64,000 nt of DNA from Alteriqipengyuania halimionae (GCF_009827575.1 NZ_WTYR01000001.1:1-64000); one strand, 5' to 3'; shown: positions 55,328 through 64,000, counted from the first letter of the stretch. Numbers and translations are program-made. Notes: generated by a model not told the origin, from the letters alone.

Positions 55328-57433
55328 ATGCTGCGCCAGTACGAACTAGTTGAACGGGTCAAGGAATATGACCCCGATGCCGATGAGGCAATGCTCAATC
55401 GCGCCTATGTCTACACCGTGCAGAAGCACGGTACGCAAAAGCGCGCGAGCGGCGATCCGTATTTCAGCCATCCGGTCGAAGTCGCGGGGTTGATGACCGA
55501 CCTCAAGCTCGACCAGGAAACCATCGTTACCGCGCTGCTGCACGATACGGTCGAGGATACACTCGTCACGATCGAGGATATCGAGAACACGTTCGGGCCG
55601 CAGGTCGCGCGGCTGGTCGACGGCGTGACCAAGCTTTCGAAGATCGAGCAGATGCCCGAGAACGAGCGCGCGGCGGAAAACCTGCGCAAGTTCCTGCTCG
55701 CGATGAGCGAGGATATTCGCGTGCTGCTCGTGAAGCTGGGCGACCGGCTGCACAACATGCGCACGCTCCACTACATCAAAAACCCGGAAAAGCGCCGCCG
55801 CATCGCGCGCGAGACGATGGATATCTACGCTCCGCTGGCCGAGCGGGTCGGCATGTACGAATATATGCGCGAGATGCAGGCGCTGGCATTCGAACAGCTA
55901 GAGCCCGAGGCCTATGCCACGATTACGGCGCGGCTTGCCGAAATCCGCAGCGAGGCAAGCGGCCAGGTCGATGCGATCGCGCTGGCGATCAAGCAGGCAC
56001 TGGCCGAAGCGGGGCTGAGGGTCGAGGTCAATGGGCGCGAGAAGCAGCCCTATTCGATCTGGAAAAAAATGGCCGAGCGCCACCTGCCGTTCGAGAAGGT
56101 GACCGACATCTTCGCGTTCCGCGTGGTGACCGACAGCGTCGAGGATTGCTACCGTGCCATGGGGGTGCTCCACACCGTGTGGCAGTTCATTCCGGGCAAG
56201 TTCAAGGACTACATCTCCACGCCCAAGAACAACGGCTATCGCAGCCTGCACACCTCGCTGATCTACGAGAATTCGATGCGGGTGGAGGTGCAGATCCGGA
56301 CTACCGAGATGCACCGTATGAACCAGTTCGGCCTCGCGTCGCACTGGGCCTACAAGCAGCATGATCACGCCGACGGGCAGGTCGGCTGGCTGCGCGACCT
56401 GATCGAGATCGTCGATGCGAGCCACGATCCTGAAGAACTGCTCGAACACACCAAGCTGGCGATATACCAGGACCGGATATTCGCCTTCACGCCCAAGGGC
56501 GCGCTGTTCCAGTTGCCCAAGGGCGCAACCCCGGTCGACTTTGCCTATGCCGTCCACACCGATCTGGGCGACCAGACCGTCGGCGCGAAGATCAACGGGC
56601 GGCACGTACCGCTGCGCACGGTGCTCAACAATGGTGACGTGGTCGAGATCATCCGCGCCCAATCCTCCGAGCCGCAATTGTCGTGGCTGGGGCATGTCGT
56701 CACCGGCAAGGCGCGTTCGGCCATCCGGCGCGGGCTGCGGGCCAAGGAGCGGGCCGAGCATGCCGAAGTGGGCCGCCAGCTGTTCGAGGATATCGTCGCA
56801 GGCATGCCCGCCAAGATCGGGCGCAAGGCGATCAAGGAAGCGGTCGAGCGGCTCCAGTTGCGCGACGAGGAGGAGCTGATGGCTGCGATCGGCACCGCGC
56901 GGCTCGACGATCGCGAGGTGATGGAAGCGTTGATCCCCGGATCGACCGCCGACCTGCCCAATCGTCCGGCGGGCCCGGTGCGCGACGGGGCGATCTCGAT
57001 CAAGGGGCTGACGCCAGGCCGCCCTTTCAAGCTCGGGCCTTGCTGCCATCCCGTACCGGGCGAGCGGATTGTCGGCCTGCTCGAGAAGGGCGGCGACAGC
57101 AGGAAAGGGCCGGTGATCGTCCACCGGATCGATTGCGATGAATTGGCCGAGGGAATCGATGAAGACTGGCTCGACCTGTCATGGGGCGAATATTCGTCCG
57201 GCGCGCCGGTGCGCCTGTGTATGGAAGTCTACAACCGCCCCGGCACGCTGGCCGATATCACCGGCGTCCTGGCCCGTAACACCGCCAATATCCGCCGCAT
57301 GGAGTTGATCGAGCGCGAGCATCCGTTCGGCAGCTACACGGTCGATATCGAAGTGCAGGATCTGGCGCATCTGACGCGGATCATGTCGGCACTGCGCGCC
57401 AGCGATGCCGTGGCGCAGGTGGAGCGACTCTAG
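55328..57433 (+). CDS. Bifunctional (p)ppGpp synthetase/hydrolase (RelA/SpoT homologue)
   Basis: 701 residues. HD hydrolase domain with His72-Asp73 (LHDTVED), synthetase domain with FKDYISTPKNNGYRSLHTSL (the RxKD-like loop reads KFKD, as in bifunctional Rsh), then TGS (FTPKGALFQLPKGATPVDFA) and a C-terminal ACT domain. Single long Rsh enzyme typical of alphaproteobacteria: makes and degrades the stringent alarmone. ATG 55328; upstream in-frame codons rejected. Confidence 0.97.
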   Translation: MLRQYELVERVKEYDPDADEAMLNRAYVYTVQKHGTQKRASGDPYFSHPVEVAGLMTDLKLDQETIVTALLHDTVEDTLVTIEDIENTFGPQVARLVDGVTKLSKIEQMPENERAAENLRKFLLAMSEDIRVLLVKLGDRLHNMRTLHYIKNPEKRRRIARETMDIYAPLAERVGMYEYMREMQALAFEQLEPEAYATITARLAEIRSEASGQVDAIALAIKQALAEAGLRVEVNGREKQPYSIWKKMAERHLPFEKVTDIFAFRVVTDSVEDCYRAMGVLHTVWQFIPGKFKDYISTPKNNGYRSLHTSLIYENSMRVEVQIRTTEMHRMNQFGLASHWAYKQHDHADGQVGWLRDLIEIVDASHDPEELLEHTKLAIYQDRIFAFTPKGALFQLPKGATPVDFAYAVHTDLGDQTVGAKINGRHVPLRTVLNNGDVVEIIRAQSSEPQLSWLGHVVTGKARSAIRRGLRAKERAEHAEVGRQLFEDIVAGMPAKIGRKAIKEAVERLQLRDEEELMAAIGTARLDDREVMEALIPGSTADLPNRPAGPVRDGAISIKGLTPGRPFKLGPCCHPVPGERIVGLLEKGGDSRKGPVIVHRIDCDELAEGIDEDWLDLSWGEYSSGAPVRLCMEVYNRPGTLADITGVLARNTANIRRMELIEREHPFGSYTVDIEVQDLAHLTRIMSALRASDAVAQVERL

Positions 57434-57446
57434 GCCCAGGCAGGCG

Positions 57447-57761
57447 TCACAGAAGGTTGAGTGTCACAGCGACTGGATCGTCGACGGCCAGGTCCTCTGA
57501 TCGCATTACCTTCTTGCCGACCAACAGCCACCAGTCTCCCGATTTGGATGGGAAGACCGAGGTTTTCCACTCGGTCTCGCCGATCCGCGCCATGCATTTG
57601 ACCGATCCGAAACCTCGGCGCGCGCCGAACTCCAGCCGGTGCAGCCGCTCGTGCATTGCGATCGCGTCGGCGCAGTCGCCGTCGATCGTGAGCATGTGAT
57701 AGGTTCCGCGATCGCCCTGCCAGCGCCGCAGGGGCGCGGTGTGGGCGATGGTGTCAGTCAC
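57447..57761 (-). CDS. DUF1905-like small protein, GTG start
   Basis: 104 residues from GTG 57761, which overlaps the stop of the upstream cyclophilin gene by 8 bases. FGARRGFGSVKCMARIGETEWKTSVF-type segment (split here as GARRGFGSVKCMARIG and ETEWKTSVFPSK) and WWLLVGKKVMRSEDLAVDDP are the DUF1905 pattern, a small beta-barrel. Function unknown. Translationally coupled to the cyclophilin. Confidence 0.85.
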   Translation of the reverse strand: MTDTIAHTAPLRRWQGDRGTYHMLTIDGDCADAIAMHERLHRLEFGARRGFGSVKCMARIGETEWKTSVFPSKSGDWWLLVGKKVMRSEDLAVDDPVAVTLNLL

Positions 57762-58839
57762 CGGCAACCGCGCGCACCGGCACCGGGATGTTGCAGACAT
57801 CGGCACCCCCGGCGGGGACGTTGAAGAACGGGTCACGGCGATTGGCGCGAGCGTCTGCGTAACGCGCGAAGTCTTCGGTCGCAGTGTCGAAATATTCGAA
57901 GGCCGGGCGCTCGCCCTCGGGCAGGTCGCTGGCGACGCGCACCCATTCGATCGGCACGCGCTTTTCCGCGTCTTCGTAAAAGCCGAGCGGACCCTTGCCG
58001 CGCGGCAGGCTGGAGAGATGCTCGATCCCGCTGATAATCCGACCGACCAGCGCGATATTGCGATCGAGATGGCGCGGGGCATGGCCGATCACGGTATAGA
58101 GCTGCGATCCGTCTCCGGTATCGGGCGACATGTTCCGCCCCACGCCGACCATGCCGTAGCAGTGGATGGGCCAGAACGAATTCTCTTCGCCACCTAATGC
58201 GCCCGCGATTGGCCAACCGTTCCAGATACTCGCAAATGAGGCGTATTGGTCACCGATCTGTGGACCGGGAAGCTTAGGCAATTCGTCCTCATCGGGATCG
58301 TAATCGGCGAACTCTTCCGGCAATTGGATGCCACCATCCGCCGCTGTCATCGCAAGGCGCATCATGATTGCTCCCAATGTGTAGTTAAACCGCGGTCGGC
58401 CTCGCGGATCAGGAATCGAAAGAAGGCCTGTCGCGACAAAATCGCTCTCCGGCACCACATTCAGCCCCGCTGGCACTGGCTTCGGCTCCACACCCATTTC
58501 CGGATCGGGCTGGCCCCACTGGACGACGTAATTGTCCTGCACCCGCAGCACCATGCTGCCGTCCCAGTATTTCGCGCGGGCGAGGGTGCGGATGTTCTCG
58601 ATCCAGCCCTGGCTGAAGGGCGCTGGCATCAGCTGCATCACCACCGTGCGGTCGTTGCCGTCGCGATCGGGCGCGAGGCGCATCACCACCAGATCTTCCG
58701 GATCGATCGCGATCCAGGCGCTGGAAGGCGCGGCGGCGATGATTTCGTTCGGAGAGGGCGCGGTCTGCTCCTCGTCCTGCGCGAACGAGGGGGAGGCAAG
58801 CGCGATCAGCGCGGCGGCGGCAAGGAGGTGCTTGGTCAT
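57754..58839 (-). CDS. Cyclophilin-type peptidyl-prolyl isomerase, exported
   Basis: 361 residues. Signal peptide ending ASPSFAQ. Cyclophilin-like beta-barrel spread over about 50-330: VVMQLMPAPFSQGWIENIRT, WDGSMVLRVQDNYVVQWGQP, and SQLYTVIGHAPRHLDRNIAL followed by VGRIISGIEHL. Larger than typical cyclophilins because of insertions. Periplasmic protein folding role expected. ATG 58839 chosen over GTG 58842. Confidence 0.92.
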   Translation of the reverse strand: MTKHLLAAAALIALASPSFAQDEEQTAPSPNEIIAAAPSSAWIAIDPEDLVVMRLAPDRDGNDRTVVMQLMPAPFSQGWIENIRTLARAKYWDGSMVLRVQDNYVVQWGQPDPEMGVEPKPVPAGLNVVPESDFVATGLLSIPDPRGRPRFNYTLGAIMMRLAMTAADGGIQLPEEFADYDPDEDELPKLPGPQIGDQYASFASIWNGWPIAGALGGEENSFWPIHCYGMVGVGRNMSPDTGDGSQLYTVIGHAPRHLDRNIALVGRIISGIEHLSSLPRGKGPLGFYEDAEKRVPIEWVRVASDLPEGERPAFEYFDTATEDFARYADARANRRDPFFNVPAGGADVCNIPVPVRAVAGD

Positions 58840-58876
58840 CACTGCACCCTGCCACCGGTCGCGCGAAAGGCAAGCG

Positions 58877-60583
58877 TCAGGCAGCGTCCTCCTCGGCGGT
58901 CATGTCCATCCTCACTTCGCGCTCGCGGGCGAGGAAGGCGGGGGCGGGTTCACGATCCGATGCCGCGTCGAGCCTCGCGGCTTCCTTCAGCATGTGCTCG
59001 CGCAGGCGGCAATGCATTGTCCATCCGCATTTGGGGTCCTCGGCGCGGGCCATGAAGCGGACGACCATCGCTTTCGCGCTTTGACCGACCACTTGCACGC
59101 TCGCATCATCTGGATCGATCACGTCCTCGTCGTTTTCGACGAAGCTGCGAAACGGCCCCCGCAACGCCTCGACATCGGCGCGATTGTCCAGTTCGAGTTC
59201 GACATGCATCATCAGGCTGGGATCGCGCTTGGTCCAGTTTTCGAAGCACGAACCGACGAAGTCGGCCACCGGTGCGATGACGCGCTTCTCGTCCCAGGTG
59301 CGCAGCCGCAAATGGGTGAAGCCGATCTTTTCGACATAGCACCACTGGTCATTGAAATAGACGGCGTCGCCGATCTTGGCGGTCTGGGCGAAGGCGATCT
59401 GGACGCTGGCCATCATGTCGCCGAGGACTTGTCGCGCTGCGAAAACCAGCACCAGACCGATCACCCCGGCCGAGGCGATGATCGAGAAACCAAGCGTGGA
59501 ATTGAGATCGCTCGCCACCAGCAGGAAACCCACCGCCGCGAGCATCAGCACGGCCGTCACGATCCGCCGGATGGCGCTCAGCTTGGTATAAAAGGCGCGG
59601 TCCTCGTTATTGCCGGGTGCTTCGAGTTCCCTGGTGCGCTTCTCGGTCGCGAAGTCGAAAATCCGACCCAGGATCGAGAGGAGGATACCCACCACCGCAG
59701 CAATCACGAGCAGCAATTGCAGCGGGTCGAGCAGGTCCTTCACGGGACCCGAGAGGCGGAAGAAGGTCGCCCGCACGATGGCGAACGTTCCCGCAAATGC
59801 CAATAAGGTGACGGGAAGGTGCAGCGCCTGGAGGACCGTCTCCCACAATCCGTCTTCGGCGAACTTTTTTCGCACCCGGCGCACGGCCAGATAGGTCAAG
59901 GCGGCGGCGAGGGCGGCGGCGATCAGGATCAGGGGCAGCGCGATCACTTCCCACCAGGCGAGCGTCCAGAACGCCTGCTGGCGCAGCGCAGGGGGGAGCG
60001 ACTTCTCGAACTTGGTCGGACCGAAGCGATCGTAGAGCGCCGGCACGTTGGCAGCGGTCTGGCGACTGAAGACCCAGAGCGGCTCTCCACCCGGCGCGCG
60101 CACGCGGGCAATGCGGATCGGCACACTGCGCCCGGGCAGTTCGAGCCGCCCGAGCGTGATCGAGCGTCGCGCGACCCCGGCCATCGGATCCTTGCTGCTG
60201 GTCTGCGTATCGACCGCGTCGGGGCGATCGGGCAGCGCGCTTGTGCTGAACGAGACAGAGCGGTTCAGCAGATCGTAGAGTTCGGCGGCGACGCGTTCCC
60301 GCGAGACGCCGTCGACTTGGGTTTCGACATCGGTGAAATCGATCCCCGCCGCGGCCCGCGCCCAGTCGTCGGCCCGCCCGGCGGCCATGAAACTCTCCAG
60401 CAGGCCCATCGGGGTTTCCAGATCGAGCGGTGCGCCGGGCGCGCCTGCGCCGTTCTGCAGGCTGTCGACCTCGTACACATAGGCTTCGGACCCTTGCGCA
60501 ACATCCCTTCCGGATTGGGCGGCAGCAGGCAGCGCCAGACAGGCGAGCAGAGCGGCAAAAAGCAGCTTCAGACAATGCGACAT
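58877..60583 (-). CDS. Large mechanosensitive channel (MscS family)
   Basis: 568 residues. Signal peptide ending LPAAAQ, a periplasmic N-terminal domain to about 205, then five or six transmembrane helices. The pore helix and MscS domain follow (ASAGVIGLVLVFAARQVLGD, MASVQIAFAQTAKIGDAVYF, YVEKIGFTHLRLRTWDEKRV). Cytoplasmic C-terminus MTAEEDAA. Osmotic safety valve. ATG 60583; the longer frame upstream lacks a signal peptide. Confidence 0.93.
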   Translation of the reverse strand: MSHCLKLLFAALLACLALPAAAQSGRDVAQGSEAYVYEVDSLQNGAGAPGAPLDLETPMGLLESFMAAGRADDWARAAAGIDFTDVETQVDGVSRERVAAELYDLLNRSVSFSTSALPDRPDAVDTQTSSKDPMAGVARRSITLGRLELPGRSVPIRIARVRAPGGEPLWVFSRQTAANVPALYDRFGPTKFEKSLPPALRQQAFWTLAWWEVIALPLILIAAALAAALTYLAVRRVRKKFAEDGLWETVLQALHLPVTLLAFAGTFAIVRATFFRLSGPVKDLLDPLQLLLVIAAVVGILLSILGRIFDFATEKRTRELEAPGNNEDRAFYTKLSAIRRIVTAVLMLAAVGFLLVASDLNSTLGFSIIASAGVIGLVLVFAARQVLGDMMASVQIAFAQTAKIGDAVYFNDQWCYVEKIGFTHLRLRTWDEKRVIAPVADFVGSCFENWTKRDPSLMMHVELELDNRADVEALRGPFRSFVENDEDVIDPDDASVQVVGQSAKAMVVRFMARAEDPKCGWTMHCRLREHMLKEAARLDAASDREPAPAFLAREREVRMDMTAEEDAA

Positions 60584-60639
60584 CGATTTCCCCTTCTTGC
60601 GTCCCAATGCATGAAGGGGCGGGGAAGTTTCGCGCCGGG

Positions 60640-61047
60640 TCAGCGGACCTGGTCTTCCAGCGCGTGCATATCGTCGTCGCTGAGCCCGAAATGATGGCCG
60701 ATCTCGTGAATGACGACATGCGCGACCAGATGTTCGAGCGTCTCGTTTCCGCGTTCGGCCCATTCGGCGAGGATGGGGAGGCGGAACAGGCGGATGCGGT
60801 CGGGCATGTGCTGCGGCGAATCGATCGATTTTTCGCCCAGCGGGATGCCTTCGTAGATGCCGGTCAGCTCGTAGGGATGCGTCAGTTCGACCTCGCGCAA
60901 CGTGGCGTCGTCGGCCAGATCTTCCACTCTTAACACGATATCGCCTAGGTGCTCGCGGAACTGTTCGGGAAGCTGCGCAATCACGCCGCGCCCCATCGCT
61001 TCCATCTCCTTGTTGGAGCAGGCCGTGCCGATCGTGCGTCTATCCAT
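60640..61047 (-). CDS. Metallopeptidase family (zincin-like) protein
   Basis: 135 residues. HVVIHEIGHHFGLSDDDMH contains HExxH with a further downstream Asp/His; typical of the small DUF1025/zincin family found in Sphingomonadales. DPYELTG-like HPYELTGIYEGIPLG and DRIRLFRLPILAEW are family blocks. The start may be ATG 61005 rather than 61047. Substrate unknown. Confidence 0.9.
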   Translation of the reverse strand: MDRRTIGTACSNKEMEAMGRGVIAQLPEQFREHLGDIVLRVEDLADDATLREVELTHPYELTGIYEGIPLGEKSIDSPQHMPDRIRLFRLPILAEWAERGNETLEHLVAHVVIHEIGHHFGLSDDDMHALEDQVR

Positions 61048-61125
61048 CGCGTCGATGTAGAGCGCATGCCTTGCGCCTTCAACGGAGCGCCGCTAATGGC
61101 ACGCCTCCCGCCGCATGGGCGACGC

Positions 61126-61213
61126 GGAGCAGTGGCCGAGTGGTCGAAGGCGCACGCCTGGAAAGTGTGTATACGGCAACCCCGTATCGAGGGTTCGAAT
61201 CCCTCCTGCTCCG
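61126..61213 (+). tRNA. tRNA-Ser (GGA anticodon)
   Basis: Class II tRNA with acceptor stem GGAGCAG (61126-61132) / CTGCTCC (61206-61212), discriminator G213, encoded CCA at 61214-61216, D-loop GTGGCCGAGTGGTCGAAGGC, anticodon loop CTGGAAA (anticodon GGA), a long variable arm and T-loop GTTCGAATC. It is the probable attachment site of the adjacent serine-recombinase element. Confidence 0.96.
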
Positions 61214-61216
61214 CCA

Positions 61217-61619
61217 CCCACCCCCAGCACTTGTCTCTGTTATCAGGGGCGAGGCGCAAAGCCGCAGAACAGGCTGGGTTGCGCGGCCAGTTCCGTCATA
61301 GCGAGATCATTCAGACGGTCTCTTCGCCGATATCAGGCACCATTTTGGCGCGGGGTCTCTGCACCGAAGAGGATCGGTGCGGTTTCCCTGCATTTCAGGG
61401 AAGAAACAGGGAAAAACATAAATTTCAGGGCCAGAACAGGCGGATTCACGCGTTGTAAGACGAATCGCGCTAGAGAAAATCACGCAATAGCAGGAGGTTA
61501 CGGCAACGAATATGACGTTTCCCTGTTATTCGCCATAACAGGGTATTAATTCGACATAACAGGGTGGCTTATCGACGATAACAGGCCTGTTAATCGCCAG
61601 AACAGGGAGCGGTGGTCGC
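61217..61619. repeat. Non-coding tract with AACAGGG repeats beside tRNA-Ser
   Basis: Four tandem units of 20-23 bases at 61526-61545, 61546-61568, 61569-61589 and 61590-61610. Each starts TTA, carries a TCGmC-like centre and ends AACAGG(G), e.g. TTATTCGCCATAACAGGGTA. Further AACAGGG or CAGGGAA blocks occur at 61266, 61397-61411 and 61433, with a perfect 7-bp palindrome TTCCCTG/CAGGGAA at 61384-61402. Nothing here codes. It lies between the tRNA gene and the recombinase stop, where the element's attachment and recombinase-binding region is expected. Confidence 0.7.
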
Positions 61620-63194
61620 TTAAAATCCCAACGCTTCATGCTGCTTGGACCAGGACAGCGGGATGGTCATTTTCTTGAGGCGCTCGAGAGTAAGCCCGCG
61701 CGGCTGCTTCCCTTCGAGGATAGCGCGCTGAATGTCCGACGCGAGAAAGGCAAGCCGCAGAACCTTACGATCATATTGCGATACCGGAGCTGCCGCGATC
61801 GTTGGACTGCCGCGCTCTAGCTCAAGCATGGAATGCGCCTTACGCAGAGCAGCGATCAGTACCGGGTCGGGGCGCGCGACGTGTTTGCCGGTGGGCTCGA
61901 TCCGCCTACGCCCGCCGCGGATCGGCAGGGCCAGCGGCAAAAGGATAGTGCATTCGCGCCGGGTGCTGTGAACCAATCGCTCCTCGTCCGATAGCCGCGC
62001 TGCGACCTGCGCTACGGTAACGTCGCGCAGTTCGATCAGCAGACCTTGTTCTGCAATCCGGACGGAGTTTGCGGCGGCGACCGGTTGCTTGTGCTCCGGC
62101 ACCCACCGCGCGCAAGCCTCGCCGACCACTTGCTCAAGCGCCGGAGCGGGAAGCCGGCGGACGGCGTCATCATCGGTTTTACTGCTGCCTTGCTGCAACG
62201 AGGCCGACACGTAATAGCGATAGCTGCGTCCCGCCTTGCCGCGCGAGAATGTCGGGCTCATCGGCTCCCCGGCGGCATCGAACAGCTTTCCGGTGAGCGG
62301 CGCCTTGACCATGCGTTTGTTCGACGTTGCCCGGTGCCGCCTGGCATTCCCGTTGAGGTGACGCTGTACCTGCTCGAATAGAACCTCGTCGACGATGGCA
62401 TCATGCTCGCCTTCGTAGACTTCGTCCTTGTGGACGATTTTGCCGAGATAGATATGGTTGCGCAGTAGATGGAACAGCGCTCCGCGGTTGTAAGGCAGGC
62501 CGCCCATCGCCTTGCCTTTTCGCGTGGTCCAGCTCTTCGAGACCTTACCCTGTCTGGTGAGTTCGCGCTGCAACGCATGCACCGAACCCAGCGCGAGATA
62601 GCGCTCGAAGATCTGCCTGACCAGACGCGCCTCTGCCGGATTTATCTGAAGCTTGCGGCTGCCTTCTGCCGGAATGTCATAACCGAGCGGCGGTATACCC
62701 CCCATCCACATCCCGCGCTTCTTGGATGCGGCAATCTTGTCGCGGATGCGTTCGCCGGTGACCTCGCGTTCGAACTGGGCGAATGACAGGAGCACGTTAA
62801 GTATGAGCTTGCCCATCGAGCCGGTGGTGTTGAACGACTGGGTCACCGAGACGAAGCTGCAATCGGCACCTTCGAAAATCTCGACGATCCGTGCGAAGTC
62901 CGCAAGCGACCGGGTCAGGCGGTCGATCTTGTAGACCACGACCACATCGACCTTGCCAAGCTCGATATCGGCCAGGAGAGTCTTCAGGCCGGGCCTTTCC
63001 ATGGTCCCGCCAGAAAAGCCGCCATCATCGTAATGGTCGGGCAGCAATAGCCAACCCTCGCTCGCTTGGCTCAGCACATAGGCCTCGCTTGCGGCGCGCT
63101 GGGCATCGAGACTGTTGAACGACTGGTCGAGGCCTTCCTCGGAGCTTTTGCGCGTGTAGATCGCGCAGCGCAGCTGCTTCGCTTTCTCTGCCAT
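61620..63194 (-). CDS. Large serine recombinase
   Basis: 524 residues. Resolvase-like N-terminal catalytic domain with the nucleophile Ser17 in IYTRKSSEEG, then YDDGGFSGGTMERPGLKTLL and VVVYKIDRLTRSLADF. A recombinase domain follows (ALQRELTRQGKVSKSWTTRK, GALFHLLRNHIYLGKIVHKD). In the region of the usual zinc ribbon the cysteines are absent (GKLFDAAGEPMSPTFSRGK). Catalyses site-specific integration or excision. One-base overlap with the DUF2924 gene. Confidence 0.95.
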   Translation of the reverse strand: MAEKAKQLRCAIYTRKSSEEGLDQSFNSLDAQRAASEAYVLSQASEGWLLLPDHYDDGGFSGGTMERPGLKTLLADIELGKVDVVVVYKIDRLTRSLADFARIVEIFEGADCSFVSVTQSFNTTGSMGKLILNVLLSFAQFEREVTGERIRDKIAASKKRGMWMGGIPPLGYDIPAEGSRKLQINPAEARLVRQIFERYLALGSVHALQRELTRQGKVSKSWTTRKGKAMGGLPYNRGALFHLLRNHIYLGKIVHKDEVYEGEHDAIVDEVLFEQVQRHLNGNARRHRATSNKRMVKAPLTGKLFDAAGEPMSPTFSRGKAGRSYRYYVSASLQQGSSKTDDDAVRRLPAPALEQVVGEACARWVPEHKQPVAAANSVRIAEQGLLIELRDVTVAQVAARLSDEERLVHSTRRECTILLPLALPIRGGRRRIEPTGKHVARPDPVLIAALRKAHSMLELERGSPTIAAAPVSQYDRKVLRLAFLASDIQRAILEGKQPRGLTLERLKKMTIPLSWSKQHEALGF

Positions 63195-63598
63195 CAGCTG
63201 CTTCGCAGGCCGAAGAAACGCGGACCGTTCCAGCGGCTTCCGGCAATCGCGGTGGCAGCGGCCGAGAGGCTGGGAAACAGCCGGTCGCCCCAGCGGAAGC
63301 CGTCCTCCTCGACCGCGACGACGACCTCGCGGCCCCTCCAGTTGCGCCTCAGCGTGGCGCCGATACCCAGATGCTTGCCCTCGGCCTCGACCGGTCCGCT
63401 GCGCGCCAATGCCTTGCGCGACTTGTCATCAAGACCGCCAAGGGCCTCGGCTTGGATACGCCAGCTTAGCAGCATGCGCATGATCGGCTCCGAGCGCAGG
63501 GTTGGAGGTGCGCCATAGCGCTCCTTCCAGATCAATCGCAGCCCATCGATATCCAACTGCTCCAGCTCGCCCATCAGCTGTTCCAGATCGGCGCTCAT
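63194..63598 (-). CDS. DUF2924 protein of recombinase module
   Basis: 134 residues. DGLRLIWKERYGAPPTLRSE, RMLLSWRIQAEALGG, then LGIGATLRRNWRGREVVVAV and DRLFPSLSAAATAIAGSRWN are the family pattern. Nearly always encoded directly upstream of this type of serine recombinase in alphaproteobacteria; a directionality or targeting role is plausible but unproven. Overlaps its neighbours by ATGA (upstream) and TGATG-type (downstream). Confidence 0.92.
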   Translation of the reverse strand: MSADLEQLMGELEQLDIDGLRLIWKERYGAPPTLRSEPIMRMLLSWRIQAEALGGLDDKSRKALARSGPVEAEGKHLGIGATLRRNWRGREVVVAVEEDGFRWGDRLFPSLSAAATAIAGSRWNGPRFFGLRSS

Positions 63599-63819
63599 GC
63601 GGGCGCACTCGCGTTGTAGCGACGCACGCCGTCGTGCTTCTCGGACGTGATCACAAGGCCGCGCTTCTTCTTGAGCGCGCCGGCCATGGCCCCGCGTACC
63701 GAATGCTGCTGCCAGCCGGTCGCCTTCATCATCTCTTCGACGCTCGCGCCATTATTGCGGATGAGCAGCTTCTCGAGTTTGTCGAGCTTGGTCGGCGGTT
63801 TTGCCGTCACGTTGGTCAT
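63595..63819 (-). CDS. DUF3489 protein of recombinase module
   Basis: 74 residues. KLDKLEKLLIRNNGASVEEM and TGWQQHSVRGAMAGALKKKR make a winged helix-turn-helix-like DUF3489 domain, probably DNA-binding. ATG 63819 has GGAGAACTTC upstream. First of the three-gene string DUF3489-DUF2924-recombinase. Confidence 0.92.
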   Translation of the reverse strand: MTNVTAKPPTKLDKLEKLLIRNNGASVEEMMKATGWQQHSVRGAMAGALKKKRGLVITSEKHDGVRRYNASAPA

Positions 63820-64000
63820 TGAAGTTCTCCAGGTCTGTGCGAGCGGCAAAAATTGCCGCTGCTACCGGAGCGAGCCCGGCTCGCCGGGCGCTGGGTCACC
63901 AATGCTCAGCTTCGCCAGCTAGTCCAGTGGTTTGAGATTCATCCCCGACTTCCACAGGGCCAAACTGGCCGCGGCCTTTTGGAGAAGGCTCGTGAGTGCT

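Noticed and set aside
54040-55398. 452-codon minus-strand frame over the membrane protein gene
   Set aside because: Its translation is hydrophilic, His/Arg-rich noise, while the plus strand shows a coherent multi-helix membrane protein.
61526-61610. Repeat array considered as a CRISPR
   Set aside because: Units are 20-23 bases, contiguous and without spacers of constant length; no cas genes.

Overview
The window looks like a chromosomal segment of a GC-rich alphaproteobacterium, most likely Sphingomonadales and probably Erythrobacteraceae. This rests on the overall protein character and on gene orders typical of that group: SspB/HIT/YbgC-Tol-Pal, an infC with a rare start codon, PdeM beside hemF, a cyanide-insensitive-type CydAB with a DUF2474 peptide, GGAAC-type stress promoters, and a DUF3489-DUF2924-serine recombinase module. 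No assignment to genus is possible from the sequence alone.

Layout. 1-641: 5' end of a trimeric autotransporter (YadA/Hep_Hag head) that leaves the left edge. 1076-3180: TPP riboswitch and thiC. 3180-5142: an AT-richer two-gene accessory cassette butted onto the thiC stop codon. Its first gene encodes a zinc-ribbon protein with a nucleoside-deoxyribosyltransferase-like domain, its second an unknown protein, and it ends at two 30-bp direct repeats. This is the best candidate for an undescribed, possibly defence-related system. 5323-21306: mostly small stress, envelope and hypothetical genes (fasciclin lipoproteins, dodecin, HPF/RaiA, cold-shock protein, SWIB, PEBP, DUF2945/DUF3008, an ion channel, DoxX). 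Several are preceded by GGAAC-N16/17-NNTT promoters that resemble EcfG general-stress promoters. 21374-24697: dapD and an S8 peptidase with both a lipobox and a C-terminal beta-barrel-like region.

24733-34198 is a lipid catabolic island: a phosphotransferase, a zinc alcohol dehydrogenase, three acyl-CoA dehydrogenases, an MFS carrier, an SDR and an SMP-30-type lactonase. Two near-identical 18-bp palindromes sit upstream of the two acyl-CoA dehydrogenase operons and suggest one shared repressor. 34221-41531 is core housekeeping: gmk, sspB, HIT, then ybgC-tolQ-tolR-tolA-tolB-pal with overlapping or nearly touching cistrons, then a J-domain protein.

41547-61047 carries a PLP sulfur-amino-acid enzyme, infC (ATA start), pdeM, hemF, a TrkH/TrkA potassium uptake pair, cydAB plus the DUF2474 peptide under a FixK/Fnr-like box, a GH16 glucanase behind a LacI-type operator, an M1 aminopeptidase lipoprotein, the bifunctional RelA/SpoT homologue, a cyclophilin and a large MscS channel. 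61126-64000: tRNA-Ser(GGA), followed by a non-coding tract with clustered AACAGGG repeats, and then a large serine recombinase preceded by DUF2924 and DUF3489 genes. This looks like one end of an integrated element that used the tRNA gene as its target; the element continues past the right edge.
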